Shown: piece by piece, positions 16,749 through 24,132 of the stretch
How the letters are laid out: every line of letters begins with the position of its first letter
How positions within the stretch are numbered: the stretch's first letter is position 1
Assembly: GCF_014197435.1 (NCBI RefSeq)
Contig: NZ_JACIFP010000001.1
Coordinates: 4,792,908 to 4,856,907 of the forward strand
Direction: 5' to 3'
Length of the DNA: 64,000 nt
From: Gordonia humi
Lineage (GTDB): Bacteria; Actinomycetota; Actinomycetes; Mycobacteriales; Mycobacteriaceae
Translations under genes and position numbers: made by a program
Notes under the pieces: generated by a model
What the model was told of the DNA's origin: nothing
Database searches by the model: none
What the model saw: the letters and a program-made list of their open reading frames with translations, nothing else

Positions 16749-17009
16749 ATGACCTACGTCTGGAGCATCGCGGCAGCCATGCTGCTGATCGCCGTCGTGC
16801 TGACCACCTACCGCTCCATACGCGGCCCGAGCACCCTGGACCGCCTGGTCGGGATCGACGCGATCGTCGCCATCATGATCTGCGGCCTGGCGATCTGGGT
16901 GGCGGCCAGCGGTGACACGACGATCGCCGCCGCCATCGTCGTGCTGAGCCTGGTCAGTTTCATCGGATCGGTGGCGGTGGCCCGCTTCCGCGTGCGAGAC
17001 GACGAGTGA
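16749..17009 (+). CDS. mnhF: Mrp/Mnh antiporter subunit F
   Basis: The 86-residue protein has three membrane helices and the family hallmark STLDRLVGIDAIVAIM, in which the Asp residues are conserved. Its ATG directly abuts the mnhE stop codon. Confidence 0.94.
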   Translation: MTYVWSIAAAMLLIAVVLTTYRSIRGPSTLDRLVGIDAIVAIMICGLAIWVAASGDTTIAAAIVVLSLVSFIGSVAVARFRVRDDE

Positions 17010-17022
17010 ACGGAGCCGCCCC

Positions 17023-17376
17023 ATGATCGCAGACGTCTTCTCCGCCGTGTTCATCCTCGCCGGCTCGTTACTCGCCCTGACCGCGGCCGTCGGCATCGTC
17101 CGCTTCCCGGACACGCTCAGCCGCATGCACGCGGCCACCAAACCGCAGACCTTCGGCATGATCCTGGTGCTCATCGGGGCGCTGATCCAGCTCGACGGCC
17201 ACGTCGACTCCGGCATGCTGGTCCTCACCGGGCTCTTCACGCTCATCACCGCGCCCGTCATCGCTCAACGCGTGGGGCGCCTCGTCTACCGCGAACAGCG
17301 CATCGACGAACAGCTGCTCGACGAGAGCCAACTGCGGTCCCGGGTGAGCGACGACTCCCGGCAAGCCGATCGATAG
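17023..17376 (+). CDS. mnhG: Mrp/Mnh antiporter subunit G
   Basis: The 117-residue protein has three helices, and the conserved cytoplasmic loop VRFPDTLSRMHAATKPQT identifies MnhG. It is the last gene of the antiporter operon, 13 bp behind mnhF, with CGGAG as ribosome site. Only 5 bp separate its stop from the stop of the convergent TetR gene. Confidence 0.94.
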   Translation: MIADVFSAVFILAGSLLALTAAVGIVRFPDTLSRMHAATKPQTFGMILVLIGALIQLDGHVDSGMLVLTGLFTLITAPVIAQRVGRLVYREQRIDEQLLDESQLRSRVSDDSRQADR

Positions 17377-17381
17377 GCTGG

Positions 17382-17951
17382 TCAGAGTTCCGAGCTCGCC
17401 TCTCGCAGCGTGTCCAGAGCGGCGACGGCGTAGGGCCCGAAGCCGGTGTCGTCGTCCGCCTCGATCCACGCGGCGTACCCCTGCTTGAACGCGAGAACAC
17501 CCACCTCGGCGGCGAGCTGCGCGACCGGCACCGCGACCCCGCGCGCAGCGAGTGCATCGGTCATCGCGACGGACAGGCCGACTCGTTTGAGCGCGTCCCG
17601 CTCCTGAAGCTCGGCACTGGAGGCGATCGCCGCTCTCAACTGCGGACCGATCGCGCGGTTCACGGGACCGAACGCCTCACTCGCCCGCTCCAGTCCGGCG
17701 GCCACCGCGTCCAGCGGCGAGACGTCCGGCGGCGCGTCTGCGATGCCCTCGGCCAGCCGACCGCTCAGGGCCTCCTGCCCGGCGGAGAGGATCTCGCGCT
17801 TATCGGAGAAGTGTCGGAAGAGCGTGCTCTTGGTGACCCCGGCTCGCGCGGCGATCTCGGTCACCGTGGTCGCGTCGTACCCCTGATCGGCGAACAGTTC
17901 GACGGCGGCGACGACGAGCCGCTCACGTGCTCCCGGTTCCCAACGTGCCAT
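17382..17951 (-). CDS. TetR family transcriptional regulator
   Basis: The 189-residue protein has a classic TetR DNA-binding domain: residues 9-55 with AVELFADQGYDATTVTEIAA, RAGVTKSTLFRHFSDKREIL. The C-terminal half is a generic ligand pocket. It is divergent from an NmrA-like SDR gene, and a 32-bp inverted repeat lies between them, so local repression of both genes is likely. A -10 box 6 nt before the ATG indicates a leaderless mRNA. Confidence 0.92.
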   Translation of the reverse strand: MARWEPGARERLVVAAVELFADQGYDATTVTEIAARAGVTKSTLFRHFSDKREILSAGQEALSGRLAEGIADAPPDVSPLDAVAAGLERASEAFGPVNRAIGPQLRAAIASSAELQERDALKRVGLSVAMTDALAARGVAVPVAQLAAEVGVLAFKQGYAAWIEADDDTGFGPYAVAALDTLREASSEL

Positions 17952-17957
17952 GCACCC

Positions 17958-17963
17958 ACCCTA
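17958..17963 (-). promoter_or_regulatory. -10 box of leaderless TetR promoter
   Basis: On the minus strand TAGGGT ends 6 nt before the TetR ATG. The palindromic operator begins 13 bp upstream of this box and so would cover the -35 region. Confidence 0.5.
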
Positions 17964-17976
17964 TCCGATGGGACTT

Positions 17977-18008
17977 TTGTCTCGTCACCCTGTACAGTGA
18001 CGGGACAA
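17977..18008. promoter_or_regulatory. Operator between divergent TetR and SDR genes
   Basis: Inverted repeat with 12-bp arms TTGTCTCGTCAC and GTGACGGGACAA, one mismatch, around an 8-bp centre CCTGTACA. It lies 26 bp from both start codons and contains the possible -10 box TACAGT for the SDR gene. It is the likely site of the adjacent TetR protein. Confidence 0.78.
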
Positions 18009-18034
18009 GAGTCTCATGACACTAGGAGGGTTCC

Positions 18035-18916
18035 ATGAAGGTCTTCGTCACCGGTGCGACCGGCAACATCGGAGCGGCAGTCGTCACCGAGCTGCTCGCG
18101 CACTCCCATGAGGTGATCGGCCTGGCACGTTCGGAGACCTCGGCCGCCAAGCTCGAAGCCGCCGGAGCCTCGGCGGTACGGGGCGGGCTGGCCGACCTCG
18201 ACGTGATCCGCAGCGCGGCGGCCGACTCCGACGGCGTCATCCATCTCGCCTTCAGCAACGACTTCAGCGCCCCCGAGGCGCTCGCCGCGGGCATCGCGGA
18301 GGAGACCGCCGCGATCACCGCCGTCGGTGAGGCTCTGATCGGCAGCGGGAGACCGTTCGTCGTCTGTTCCGGAACACCGTCGATCCCGGGGCGCGCCTCG
18401 ATCGAGTCCGATCCCCTGCCCCTCGACGGCCCGGTCGGCGGCCGCGCGGTCGCCGTCGACCGCACCCTCGCACTGAAGGACCGGGGCGTGCGCAGCTCCG
18501 CTGTGCGCCTGCCCCGAACCGTCCACCGGAACGGCGAGGGCGGCTTCGCCGGCATCCTCACGCAGATCGCGCGCTCCAGCGGCCTGTCCGGCTATCCGGG
18601 CGACGGATCCCAACGATGGCCGGCCGTCCACTCCGCCGATGCCGCCGCGCTGTTCCGCTTGGCACTGGAGGCAGCACCGGCCGGGACGTCGTGGCACGCC
18701 GTCGCCGACGAGGGCGACCCGGTGAGGGCGATCGCCGAGATCATCGGTCGCCGCCTCGGAGTACCGGTGGGGCCCGCACCGGCGGAGACCTACGGGGCGA
18801 TCGGCGCGGTCTTCGCGCTGGACCAACCCTCCTCCAGCGCTCACACGCGCGAGATCCTGGGCTGGGAGCCGACCGGCCCGTCGCTGCTCGAGGACCTGGA
18901 ACTCATTCGGCCCTGA
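18035..18916 (+). CDS. NAD(P)-dependent epimerase/dehydratase-like SDR
   Basis: The 293-residue extended or atypical SDR has the N-terminal nucleotide-binding motif TGATGNIGAAVV. A catalytic Tyr-x3-Lys is not evident at the usual place, so it may be an NmrA-like or ligand-sensing reductase. The start follows a strong AGGAGG site. It is divergent from a TetR gene across a palindrome, the typical layout of an inducible detoxification gene. Substrate unknown. Confidence 0.85.
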   Translation: MKVFVTGATGNIGAAVVTELLAHSHEVIGLARSETSAAKLEAAGASAVRGGLADLDVIRSAAADSDGVIHLAFSNDFSAPEALAAGIAEETAAITAVGEALIGSGRPFVVCSGTPSIPGRASIESDPLPLDGPVGGRAVAVDRTLALKDRGVRSSAVRLPRTVHRNGEGGFAGILTQIARSSGLSGYPGDGSQRWPAVHSADAAALFRLALEAAPAGTSWHAVADEGDPVRAIAEIIGRRLGVPVGPAPAETYGAIGAVFALDQPSSSAHTREILGWEPTGPSLLEDLELIRP

Positions 18917-18937
18917 GCGCGCACGGAAGCTAGCCTG

Positions 18938-20071
18938 CTACGCCAGTTCGTCGACCACCGACCCCACCACGTCCACCAGGCTCCCGGTGCGCGCGTACAC
19001 CTCACGCTGGCGCTTGTAGCTGACACCGCGCGCCACGATGTCGGCGACGGAGGCGAGTTCGTCGAGACAGCCGAGGGAGGCGGCGACCGGCTCGAGTCGG
19101 ATCAGCAGGTCGGCGAGGTCCTCGGTCACCAGACGCTCGGCACAGGCGGAGTCCTCGATGATGATGGCGTCGATACCGTAGCGGGCGGCCCGCCACTTGT
19201 TCTCCTGGACCAGCCAGGGCGCCATGTGCGGCAGCGTCTGCCCCGCGGTGAGGCGACGATCGAGGTCGACGATCAGGCAGTGGATGAGAGCCACGATGCC
19301 CGCGAGTTCGCGACGGTTCGACACGCCGTCGCACACTCGCACCTCGATGGTCCCCAGATGCGGCGAGGGGCGGATGTCCCAGCGGATCTCGTTGAGGTGA
19401 TCGATGATGCCGGTGGTCTTCTGGTCGGCGACGAACGCCTCGAACTCGCTCCACGTCTCGAACTGGAACGGCAGTCCAGCCGTGGGAAGCTGCTGGAACA
19501 TCATCGCCCGGTTACTGGCGTAGCCGGTCTCCTGACCGCCCCACATCGGCGAGGACGCCGACAGTGCGAGCAGGTGGGGGTAGTACTTGAGCAGCGACGA
19601 CAGGATCGGCAGCACCTTGTCGCGGTGGCTGATGCCGACGTGGACGTGCACGCCCCAGATCAGCATCTGGCGACCCCACCACTGCGTGCGCTCGATGAGT
19701 TCGGCGTAGCGCGGTCCCTCGGTGAGCTGCTGTGTGGACCACTCGGCGAACGGATGAGTGCCCGCACCGTAGAGATCCACACCGATCTCGTCGGTCAGCC
19801 CGCACACCACGTCGAGCGTGGCGCCGAGATCGGCCATGGCCTCCCCGACCGTGCGGCACACGCCGGTCACGAGCTCCACCGTGTTGCGGAGCAGCTCCTT
19901 GTGGATCCGGCCCGCACGGTCGACGCCGCGGGCCCTGATCAGATCGAACAGTTCCGGGGCCGCATTCGACAGGTCGCGGGTGTCCCGGTCGACCAGCGCC
20001 AGCTCCCATTCGACGCCGAGCGTCGGCTCGGGCGAACCATGGAACTCGATGGCCGACACCGGGACCCCCAC
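18938..20071 (-). CDS. Carboxylate-amine ligase (YbdK / glutamate-cysteine ligase 2 family)
   Basis: The 377-residue protein belongs to the YbdK-type ATP-grasp-like glutamate-cysteine ligase family. Visible motifs are TLGVEWELALVD at the N-terminus (the glutamate-binding Glu), HVHVGISHRD, and RPSPHLGTIEVRVCDG. The E. coli relative shows weak gamma-glutamyl ligase activity; the mycobacterial counterpart Rv0433 sits next to sodC, as here. Its physiological role in a mycothiol-producing organism is unclear. It is 16 bp downstream of sodC and probably cotranscribed. Confidence 0.9.
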   Translation of the reverse strand: MGVPVSAIEFHGSPEPTLGVEWELALVDRDTRDLSNAAPELFDLIRARGVDRAGRIHKELLRNTVELVTGVCRTVGEAMADLGATLDVVCGLTDEIGVDLYGAGTHPFAEWSTQQLTEGPRYAELIERTQWWGRQMLIWGVHVHVGISHRDKVLPILSSLLKYYPHLLALSASSPMWGGQETGYASNRAMMFQQLPTAGLPFQFETWSEFEAFVADQKTTGIIDHLNEIRWDIRPSPHLGTIEVRVCDGVSNRRELAGIVALIHCLIVDLDRRLTAGQTLPHMAPWLVQENKWRAARYGIDAIIIEDSACAERLVTEDLADLLIRLEPVAASLGCLDELASVADIVARGVSYKRQREVYARTGSLVDVVGSVVDELA

Positions 20072-20087
20072 CCCCAGACTCGTTTCG

Positions 20088-20696
20088 CTACTCGGCGATG
20101 ACGCCGCAGGCCAGGCGCTGCGTACCGTCGGTGTCGCCGACCTCGTGCACGATGAGCGCCCTGCCGCGGATCTGCTCGAGCTTGAACGCGTCGGTCCTGC
20201 TGGTGACCTGGCCGGTGCCGTTCTCCAAGACGGTGACGCTGGTCAGGTCGCCGCTCTCGGGCTTGCCGGTGTGGCCGTCGACCTGCAGATGCCCGCCCGC
20301 GGTCGCGAAGCCGGTGGACGCCTCACACTTGCCGACCTCGTGGATGTGCACACCGTGCGAGCCCGCGTCCATGCCCGACACGCGCAGCGAGACGGTGACG
20401 GCGTCGTCCGCTTCGGTGAAGGTGGCGAAGCCGACGCTGCTGCCCGCCTTGTCGCGCAGGGTCACCGTCATCTCGGTGGTGGCCTCGGCGCGCGGGCCGT
20501 CGGCGTTCACCTGATCGCCCGGATGGGCCTGATCACCGGTGATGACCGGCGGCGTGGTGCCCCTCTCGTTCGTCGGGTACTGGTCGGGCGTGCAGCCCGC
20601 GAGGACAGCGCCCGTGGCGCCTGCCGCGGCGAGGACCGCCAGGACACGGGTGGTCGAGATTCCGGTGGCGGCACCGCTGTGCTTACGGGCGAACAT
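20088..20696 (-). CDS. sodC: Superoxide dismutase [Cu-Zn]-type lipoprotein
   Basis: The enzyme dismutates superoxide outside the membrane. The signal sequence ends in a lipobox VLAGC (about residues 31-35), so the protein is lipid-anchored. Copper ligands are visible in GVHIHEVGKC, in AGGHLQ and in ALIVHEVGD; the active-site Arg is in RLACGVI. The zinc loop reads HTGKPESGDL, where classical enzymes have a His before the Gly-Asp. Zinc binding is therefore probably lost, as in the copper-only SodC of M. tuberculosis. The start at 20696 is chosen for its AAGGAGC site; an in-frame start seven codons earlier lacks one. Confidence 0.93.
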   Translation of the reverse strand: MFARKHSGAATGISTTRVLAVLAAAGATGAVLAGCTPDQYPTNERGTTPPVITGDQAHPGDQVNADGPRAEATTEMTVTLRDKAGSSVGFATFTEADDAVTVSLRVSGMDAGSHGVHIHEVGKCEASTGFATAGGHLQVDGHTGKPESGDLTSVTVLENGTGQVTSRTDAFKLEQIRGRALIVHEVGDTDGTQRLACGVIAE

Positions 20697-20741
20697 GACG
20701 CTCCTTATGTGTTCCATGTACAGGCTGGGCTGGACGTTGTC

Positions 20742-21257
20742 TTACTTGCTGACGACGACGACGGCGAGGTCCTCGTCCGGGCAGGTGGAGAAGGCCGAGG
20801 GCCGCGGATCCACCGACGCGCCGCCGGGCACCGACTCGGCGACCTTCTTGGCCGCCGCCTCCCTGCCCTCGGTGTAGAAGATGGTGTTCTCGCTGATGCT
20901 CGCCGTCGACAGGTTCGACGTGCTCGCGACCTCGTAGCCCGCGGCCTCGAGGGTCTTGGTGACGTCGGCGGCCAGACCGGTGATCGTTCCGGCGTTCAGC
21001 ACGCACATCGATCCGACGTTCGCGGCGTCGACGGCACGGGAACTCGACGGCGCCGACGACTCTCCGGTCGACGCGTCCGGCTGGGCCGGGGCCGTCGCGA
21101 CCGTACTCGCGTCGCTGTCGGACAGTCGCGGTTTCGAATCGTCGCCACTGGTGACTGCGTGGTGCCAGCCGAGGCCGATGAAGACCACGGCGACAGCCAG
21201 CAGCAGCATGGCGCCTGCCCGCAGAGGCAGTCGGTTGGTTTCTCGGTCAGCTTTCAT
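20742..21257 (-). CDS. Membrane protein with LytR_C domain (Rv0431-like)
   Basis: The 171-residue protein has one membrane anchor near residues 14-36 (AGAMLLLAVAVVFIGLGWHH), a Ser/Ala/Asp-rich linker, and a C-terminal LytR_C domain of about 85 residues beginning MCVLNAGTITGLAADVTKTL. LytR_C domains accompany cell-wall glycopolymer ligases; the stand-alone form next to sodC corresponds to M. tuberculosis Rv0431. An ATG is chosen over a GTG one codon earlier because a -10 box TAAAGT lies exactly 7 nt before the ATG. Confidence 0.85.
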   Translation of the reverse strand: MKADRETNRLPLRAGAMLLLAVAVVFIGLGWHHAVTSGDDSKPRLSDSDASTVATAPAQPDASTGESSAPSSSRAVDAANVGSMCVLNAGTITGLAADVTKTLEAAGYEVASTSNLSTASISENTIFYTEGREAAAKKVAESVPGGASVDPRPSAFSTCPDEDLAVVVVSK

Positions 21258-21264
21258 CACGGCA

Positions 21265-21270
21265 ACTTTA
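21265..21270 (-). promoter_or_regulatory. -10 box of leaderless LytR_C gene promoter
   Basis: On the minus strand TAAAGT lies 7 nt before the ATG at 21257; no ribosome site is present. Confidence 0.55.
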
Positions 21271-21327
21271 GCTCACGACGCCGTGTAGGAGACGAGCCGT
21301 CCGTGTGACATGCCCGCAGTCTCTGCC

Positions 21328-21675
21328 TCAGATCTCGAATCCGAGGCGGCGCGCGGCCCGCGCCTTCTGCCGCGAGGCCCGCAGGCGGCGCAGACGCTTC
21401 ACGAGCATCGGGTCGGCCGCGAGCGACTCCGGTCGGTCGACCAGGGCGTTCAGAATCTGGTAGTAGCGGGTCGCCGAGAGATCGAAGAGCTCTTTGATGG
21501 CCTCTTCCTTCGACCCCGCGTACTTCCACCACTGGCGCTCGAACGCCAACACCTCGCGTTCACGTCGAGTCAGCCCGTCGGGGCCCATCTCGTGCGGATC
21601 CACCTGCTGGCCGGACTGCTCGACGACGATCGGGTCATCGTCGTTGCTGGGTGTACGCGCGGTTGCGCCGTCCAT
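21328..21675 (-). CDS. DUF3263 family protein (Rv0430-like)
   Basis: The 115-residue protein matches DUF3263: LTRREREVLAFERQWWKYAG followed by SKEEAIKELFDLSATRYYQILNAL, a helix-turn-helix-like pattern resembling sigma-70 region 4. The C-terminus is very basic (RRLRRLRASRQKARAARR), suggesting nucleic-acid binding. The ATG at 21675 is preceded by AAGGGGCGAG; the frame is open for over a kilobase upstream but only antisense to def. It is probably cotranscribed with the LytR_C gene downstream and is divergent from def. Confidence 0.88.
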   Translation of the reverse strand: MDGATARTPSNDDDPIVVEQSGQQVDPHEMGPDGLTRREREVLAFERQWWKYAGSKEEAIKELFDLSATRYYQILNALVDRPESLAADPMLVKRLRRLRASRQKARAARRLGFEI

Positions 21676-21841
21676 CTCGCCCCTTAAAACCGTCGAATAG
21701 TCGCATCCACTCGCTCGGTTCCCCTTGCTCCAGAGCACCGACGTCCGGGTGGAATCACAAGCGTGTGGTTCGCACAAGAGTGTAGCGGCGTTCACGCTCG
21801 CCTTCACGACGACGCACCGCTGGCATGTCGTATTGCAGCGG

Positions 21842-21847
21842 TAAACT
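21842..21847 (+). promoter_or_regulatory. -10 box of leaderless def promoter
   Basis: TAAACT fits TANNNT and ends 8 nt before the def ATG; no Shine-Dalgarno sequence lies between. Confidence 0.6.
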
Positions 21848-21855
21848 GTCCCGCT

Positions 21856-22446
21856 ATGGCAATACTTCCGATCTGCATCGTCGGCGAACCCGTCCTCCAC
21901 GAGCCGACGACCCCGGTCGATCTCGACGACTCGGGACGTCCGTCGGCCGAGATCGTCGAACTGCTCGACGACATGTACGCGACGATGGACGCCGCGAACG
22001 GGGTCGGCCTGGCCGCCAATCAGGTGGGCCGCGGCCTGCGCATGTTCGTCTACGACTGCCCGGACGGCCCGACGCGCCGTCGCGGCGAGGTGATCAACCC
22101 GGTCCTGCAGACCTCGGAGATCCCCGAGACGATGCCCGACCCCGACGACAACGACGAGGGCTGTCTGTCGGTGCCCGGCGAGGGCTTCCCCACCGGGCGC
22201 GCCGACTGGGCCAAGGTCGTCGGCACCGACCGCAACGGGGACCCGGTCGAGATCGAGGGCGACGACTTCTTCGCCCGCATGCTCCAGCACGAGACCGGCC
22301 ATCTGGACGGATTCCTGTATGTCGACGTCCTGATCGGGCGCAACGCACGGGCCGCGAAGAAGGCGATCAAGCGCAACGGTTGGGGCGTTCCGGGCCTCAC
22401 GTGGCTGCCCGGCGCCGATCGCGACCCGTTCGGGCACGATGACTGA
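21856..22446 (+). CDS. def: Peptide deformylase
   Basis: The metalloenzyme removes the formyl group from nascent proteins. All three motifs are present: [10 protein letters not shown] (residues about 49-58), [10 protein letters not shown] with the metal-binding Cys, and QHETGHLDG with two His ligands and the catalytic Glu. At 196 residues it has the normal length with the longer mycobacterial-type C-terminus. The -10 box 8 nt upstream of the ATG indicates a leaderless start, so the upstream open frame is ignored. Confidence 0.97.
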   Translation: MAILPICIVGEPVLHEPTTPVDLDDSGRPSAEIVELLDDMYATMDAANGVGLAANQVGRGLRMFVYDCPDGPTRRRGEVINPVLQTSEIPETMPDPDDNDEGCLSVPGEGFPTGRADWAKVVGTDRNGDPVEIEGDDFFARMLQHETGHLDGFLYVDVLIGRNARAAKKAIKRNGWGVPGLTWLPGADRDPFGHDD

Positions 22447-22458
22447 CAAGATGAGAGC

Positions 22459-23136
22459 ATGATCGATCCAACCGTCGGCGACCGCATCGTCGTCCGCTAT
22501 CGACTCGATCACGCCGCCGCACCCGCGGACTGGCGTGCCGAGTCGAATCCCGCACTGTCCGGCGGACCGTCGCAATCGGATGTGACGGGCGTGCTGAAGA
22601 CCTCCGACGAGAAGTCTCTGCTGATCGACCGCGACGGCGTCGAGGTCGCGATACCGCGCACGGCGATCACCTCGATCCGCCTGCTGTCTCGGGAGGTGGT
22701 GCGCAACTCGGAGATCCGGGACGTTGAGCGCGCCCTGTGCGACGCCGCCGACGCCACCGAGCGGGAGGAGATCGACGGTTGGATCGTGCTGTCGGGCGGG
22801 TCCACCCTCCGCGGACGCTCGGCGATCCCGGTGGAGTTCAACGCGCCGTCGGCCGCCGTCGACGAGATCTGCGCCTGGTACGACGATCTCGACGAGGTCC
22901 CGATGGCACTGCTCCCCGACCGGCTGACCCGGCCCGGACGCGTGCCGATCACCGACGTCCGCGACCTGGAGGTCCTCGTCGCCGATCGGCCCATCGACGT
23001 GGCCGGCCTCGCTCCGGCGCGGGTCGACGACGGACTGTGGGCGGTCGACGTCGACGCCGACGACTCGGCGTTGCGCGCCGCCGCCCGCGACGCGGGCTAC
23101 CGACTGCACCACACCGCGCAGGTCGGCGAGCTGTAG
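22459..23136 (+). CDS. N-terminal-type remnant of a CG3035/Rv0428c-like GNAT protein
   Basis: The 225-residue protein sits between def and xthA, exactly where mycobacteria carry Rv0428c, a GNAT acetyltransferase with a long N-terminal region. The N-terminal half fits that family: DRIVVRYRL, ITSIRLLSREVVRNSEIRDVERAL, and EIDGWIVLSGGSTLRGRSAIP. After about residue 170 the protein stops without a recognisable acetyl-CoA-binding GNAT core (no R/Q-x-x-G-x-G/A). It looks shortened and is probably not an active acetyltransferase. It starts 12 bp after def and may be cotranscribed. Confidence 0.65.
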   Translation: MIDPTVGDRIVVRYRLDHAAAPADWRAESNPALSGGPSQSDVTGVLKTSDEKSLLIDRDGVEVAIPRTAITSIRLLSREVVRNSEIRDVERALCDAADATEREEIDGWIVLSGGSTLRGRSAIPVEFNAPSAAVDEICAWYDDLDEVPMALLPDRLTRPGRVPITDVRDLEVLVADRPIDVAGLAPARVDDGLWAVDVDADDSALRAAARDAGYRLHHTAQVGEL

Positions 23137-23180
23137 CCGCGGCCGGGCCGGAGCGAATTCGATTCCGACGGCTCAGCCGC

Positions 23181-23186
23181 TACCGT
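23181..23186 (+). promoter_or_regulatory. -10 box of leaderless barnase-like gene promoter
   Basis: TACCGT fits TANNNT and ends 8 nt before the ATG of the ribonuclease gene; there is no ribosome site, so the mRNA is probably leaderless. Confidence 0.5.
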
Positions 23187-23194
23187 GGAACGCG

Positions 23195-23704
23195 ATGTCT
23201 GCTTCGAACTCCGACCCCGATCAGTCCCGCCGTCGCCTGCTCGCGTCCGGGCTCGGCGTGGTCGTCCTACTGGCCGTGGTCGCTCTGACCTGGTGGGTCG
23301 ACGGTCGCAGTTCGCTCGACTCCGTGGAGTCGACGTCGTCCGGAGCGAGCATCGTCGCGCCGAGCGCCACGGGCTCCGAGCACTCCCGCACCGCCGGAAA
23401 GCCGTCCGACGACGTGCCTGCGCGGGTACAGCAGACGCTCGACTACATCGACGCGGGCGACTGGCCGGAGGCCGCGAACGCACCGGGCACCCACGGCGGC
23501 GACCTGTTCCGCAACGCCGAGGGACGGCTGCCCCGACGCACGGCCGACGGACAGAAGATCACCTATCGGGAGTGGGATGTGAACGCCAAGCAGCGGGGCC
23601 GCGGGCGCGACGCCGAGCGCATCGTGACCGGCAGCAACGGTTCGGCCTACTACACTCTCGACCACTACGAGAGCTTCACGGCGATCCGAGGGCCCGCCGC
23701 ATGA
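23195..23704 (+). CDS. Membrane-anchored or secreted barnase/RNase Sa-type ribonuclease
   Basis: The 169-residue protein has an N-terminal SRRRLLASG Tat-like twin-arginine motif, a hydrophobic segment at about 15-35, a Ser-rich linker, and a C-terminal microbial guanyl-specific ribonuclease domain (about 75-165). Catalytic residues align with RNase Sa: Glu126 in YREWDV, Arg142 in ERIVTG and His157 in LDHYESF. The stop overlaps the start of a barstar-family gene by four bases, the classic toxin-inhibitor order. There is no clear signal-peptidase site, so anchoring is possible. Roles could be extracellular RNA degradation or contact-dependent antagonism. Confidence 0.9.
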   Translation: MSASNSDPDQSRRRLLASGLGVVVLLAVVALTWWVDGRSSLDSVESTSSGASIVAPSATGSEHSRTAGKPSDDVPARVQQTLDYIDAGDWPEAANAPGTHGGDLFRNAEGRLPRRTADGQKITYREWDVNAKQRGRGRDAERIVTGSNGSAYYTLDHYESFTAIRGPAA

Positions 23705-24129
23705 CCGCACTCTCCTCATCCGCCCCCAGCCTGTTCGGAACCGGATGGGTGGCACGCCGGGTGGACGGCGAGGCGATGCGGACCGTCGACGGCGTCCTCG
23801 ACTCCCTCGCCGCGGCCTGGCGTTTCCCCGACCACTTCGGACGGAACCGCGACGCTCTCGACGACTGCATGCGAGATCTGCCCACTGATCTGCCGACCGC
23901 CGAGGGCGGACCGTCGACCGGCCTGCTGACGATCGTCGTGCACGCCGGCGCGCTGCTCGCCGACGCCCCCGACGAGCTGGAATGGTTCGCCGAATCGGTC
24001 GACTTCTGGCACGACCACTACCACGATCGCCGCTTCGCCGTCTTGCTGACCGACGACGACCCGGCGGCCGTCCGCGACCGGTGGGCCGCCGTCGGCACTC
24101 AGCTGACCGACCCGACCGAGGAGATCTGA
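23701..24129 (+). CDS. Barstar family ribonuclease inhibitor
   Basis: The 142-residue protein contains the barstar fold signature, especially the helix FPDHFGRNRDALDDCMRDL (about residues 40-58), plus the acidic surface expected of a barnase inhibitor. It would bind and block the ribonuclease encoded immediately upstream if that enzyme remains in or re-enters the cytoplasm. The ATG overlaps the ribonuclease TGA (ATGA), enforcing coupled synthesis. xthA follows 3 bp later, so the pair is embedded in the housekeeping transcript. Confidence 0.9.
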   Translation: MTALSSSAPSLFGTGWVARRVDGEAMRTVDGVLDSLAAAWRFPDHFGRNRDALDDCMRDLPTDLPTAEGGPSTGLLTIVVHAGALLADAPDELEWFAESVDFWHDHYHDRRFAVLLTDDDPAAVRDRWAAVGTQLTDPTEEI

Positions 24130-24132
24130 CCC

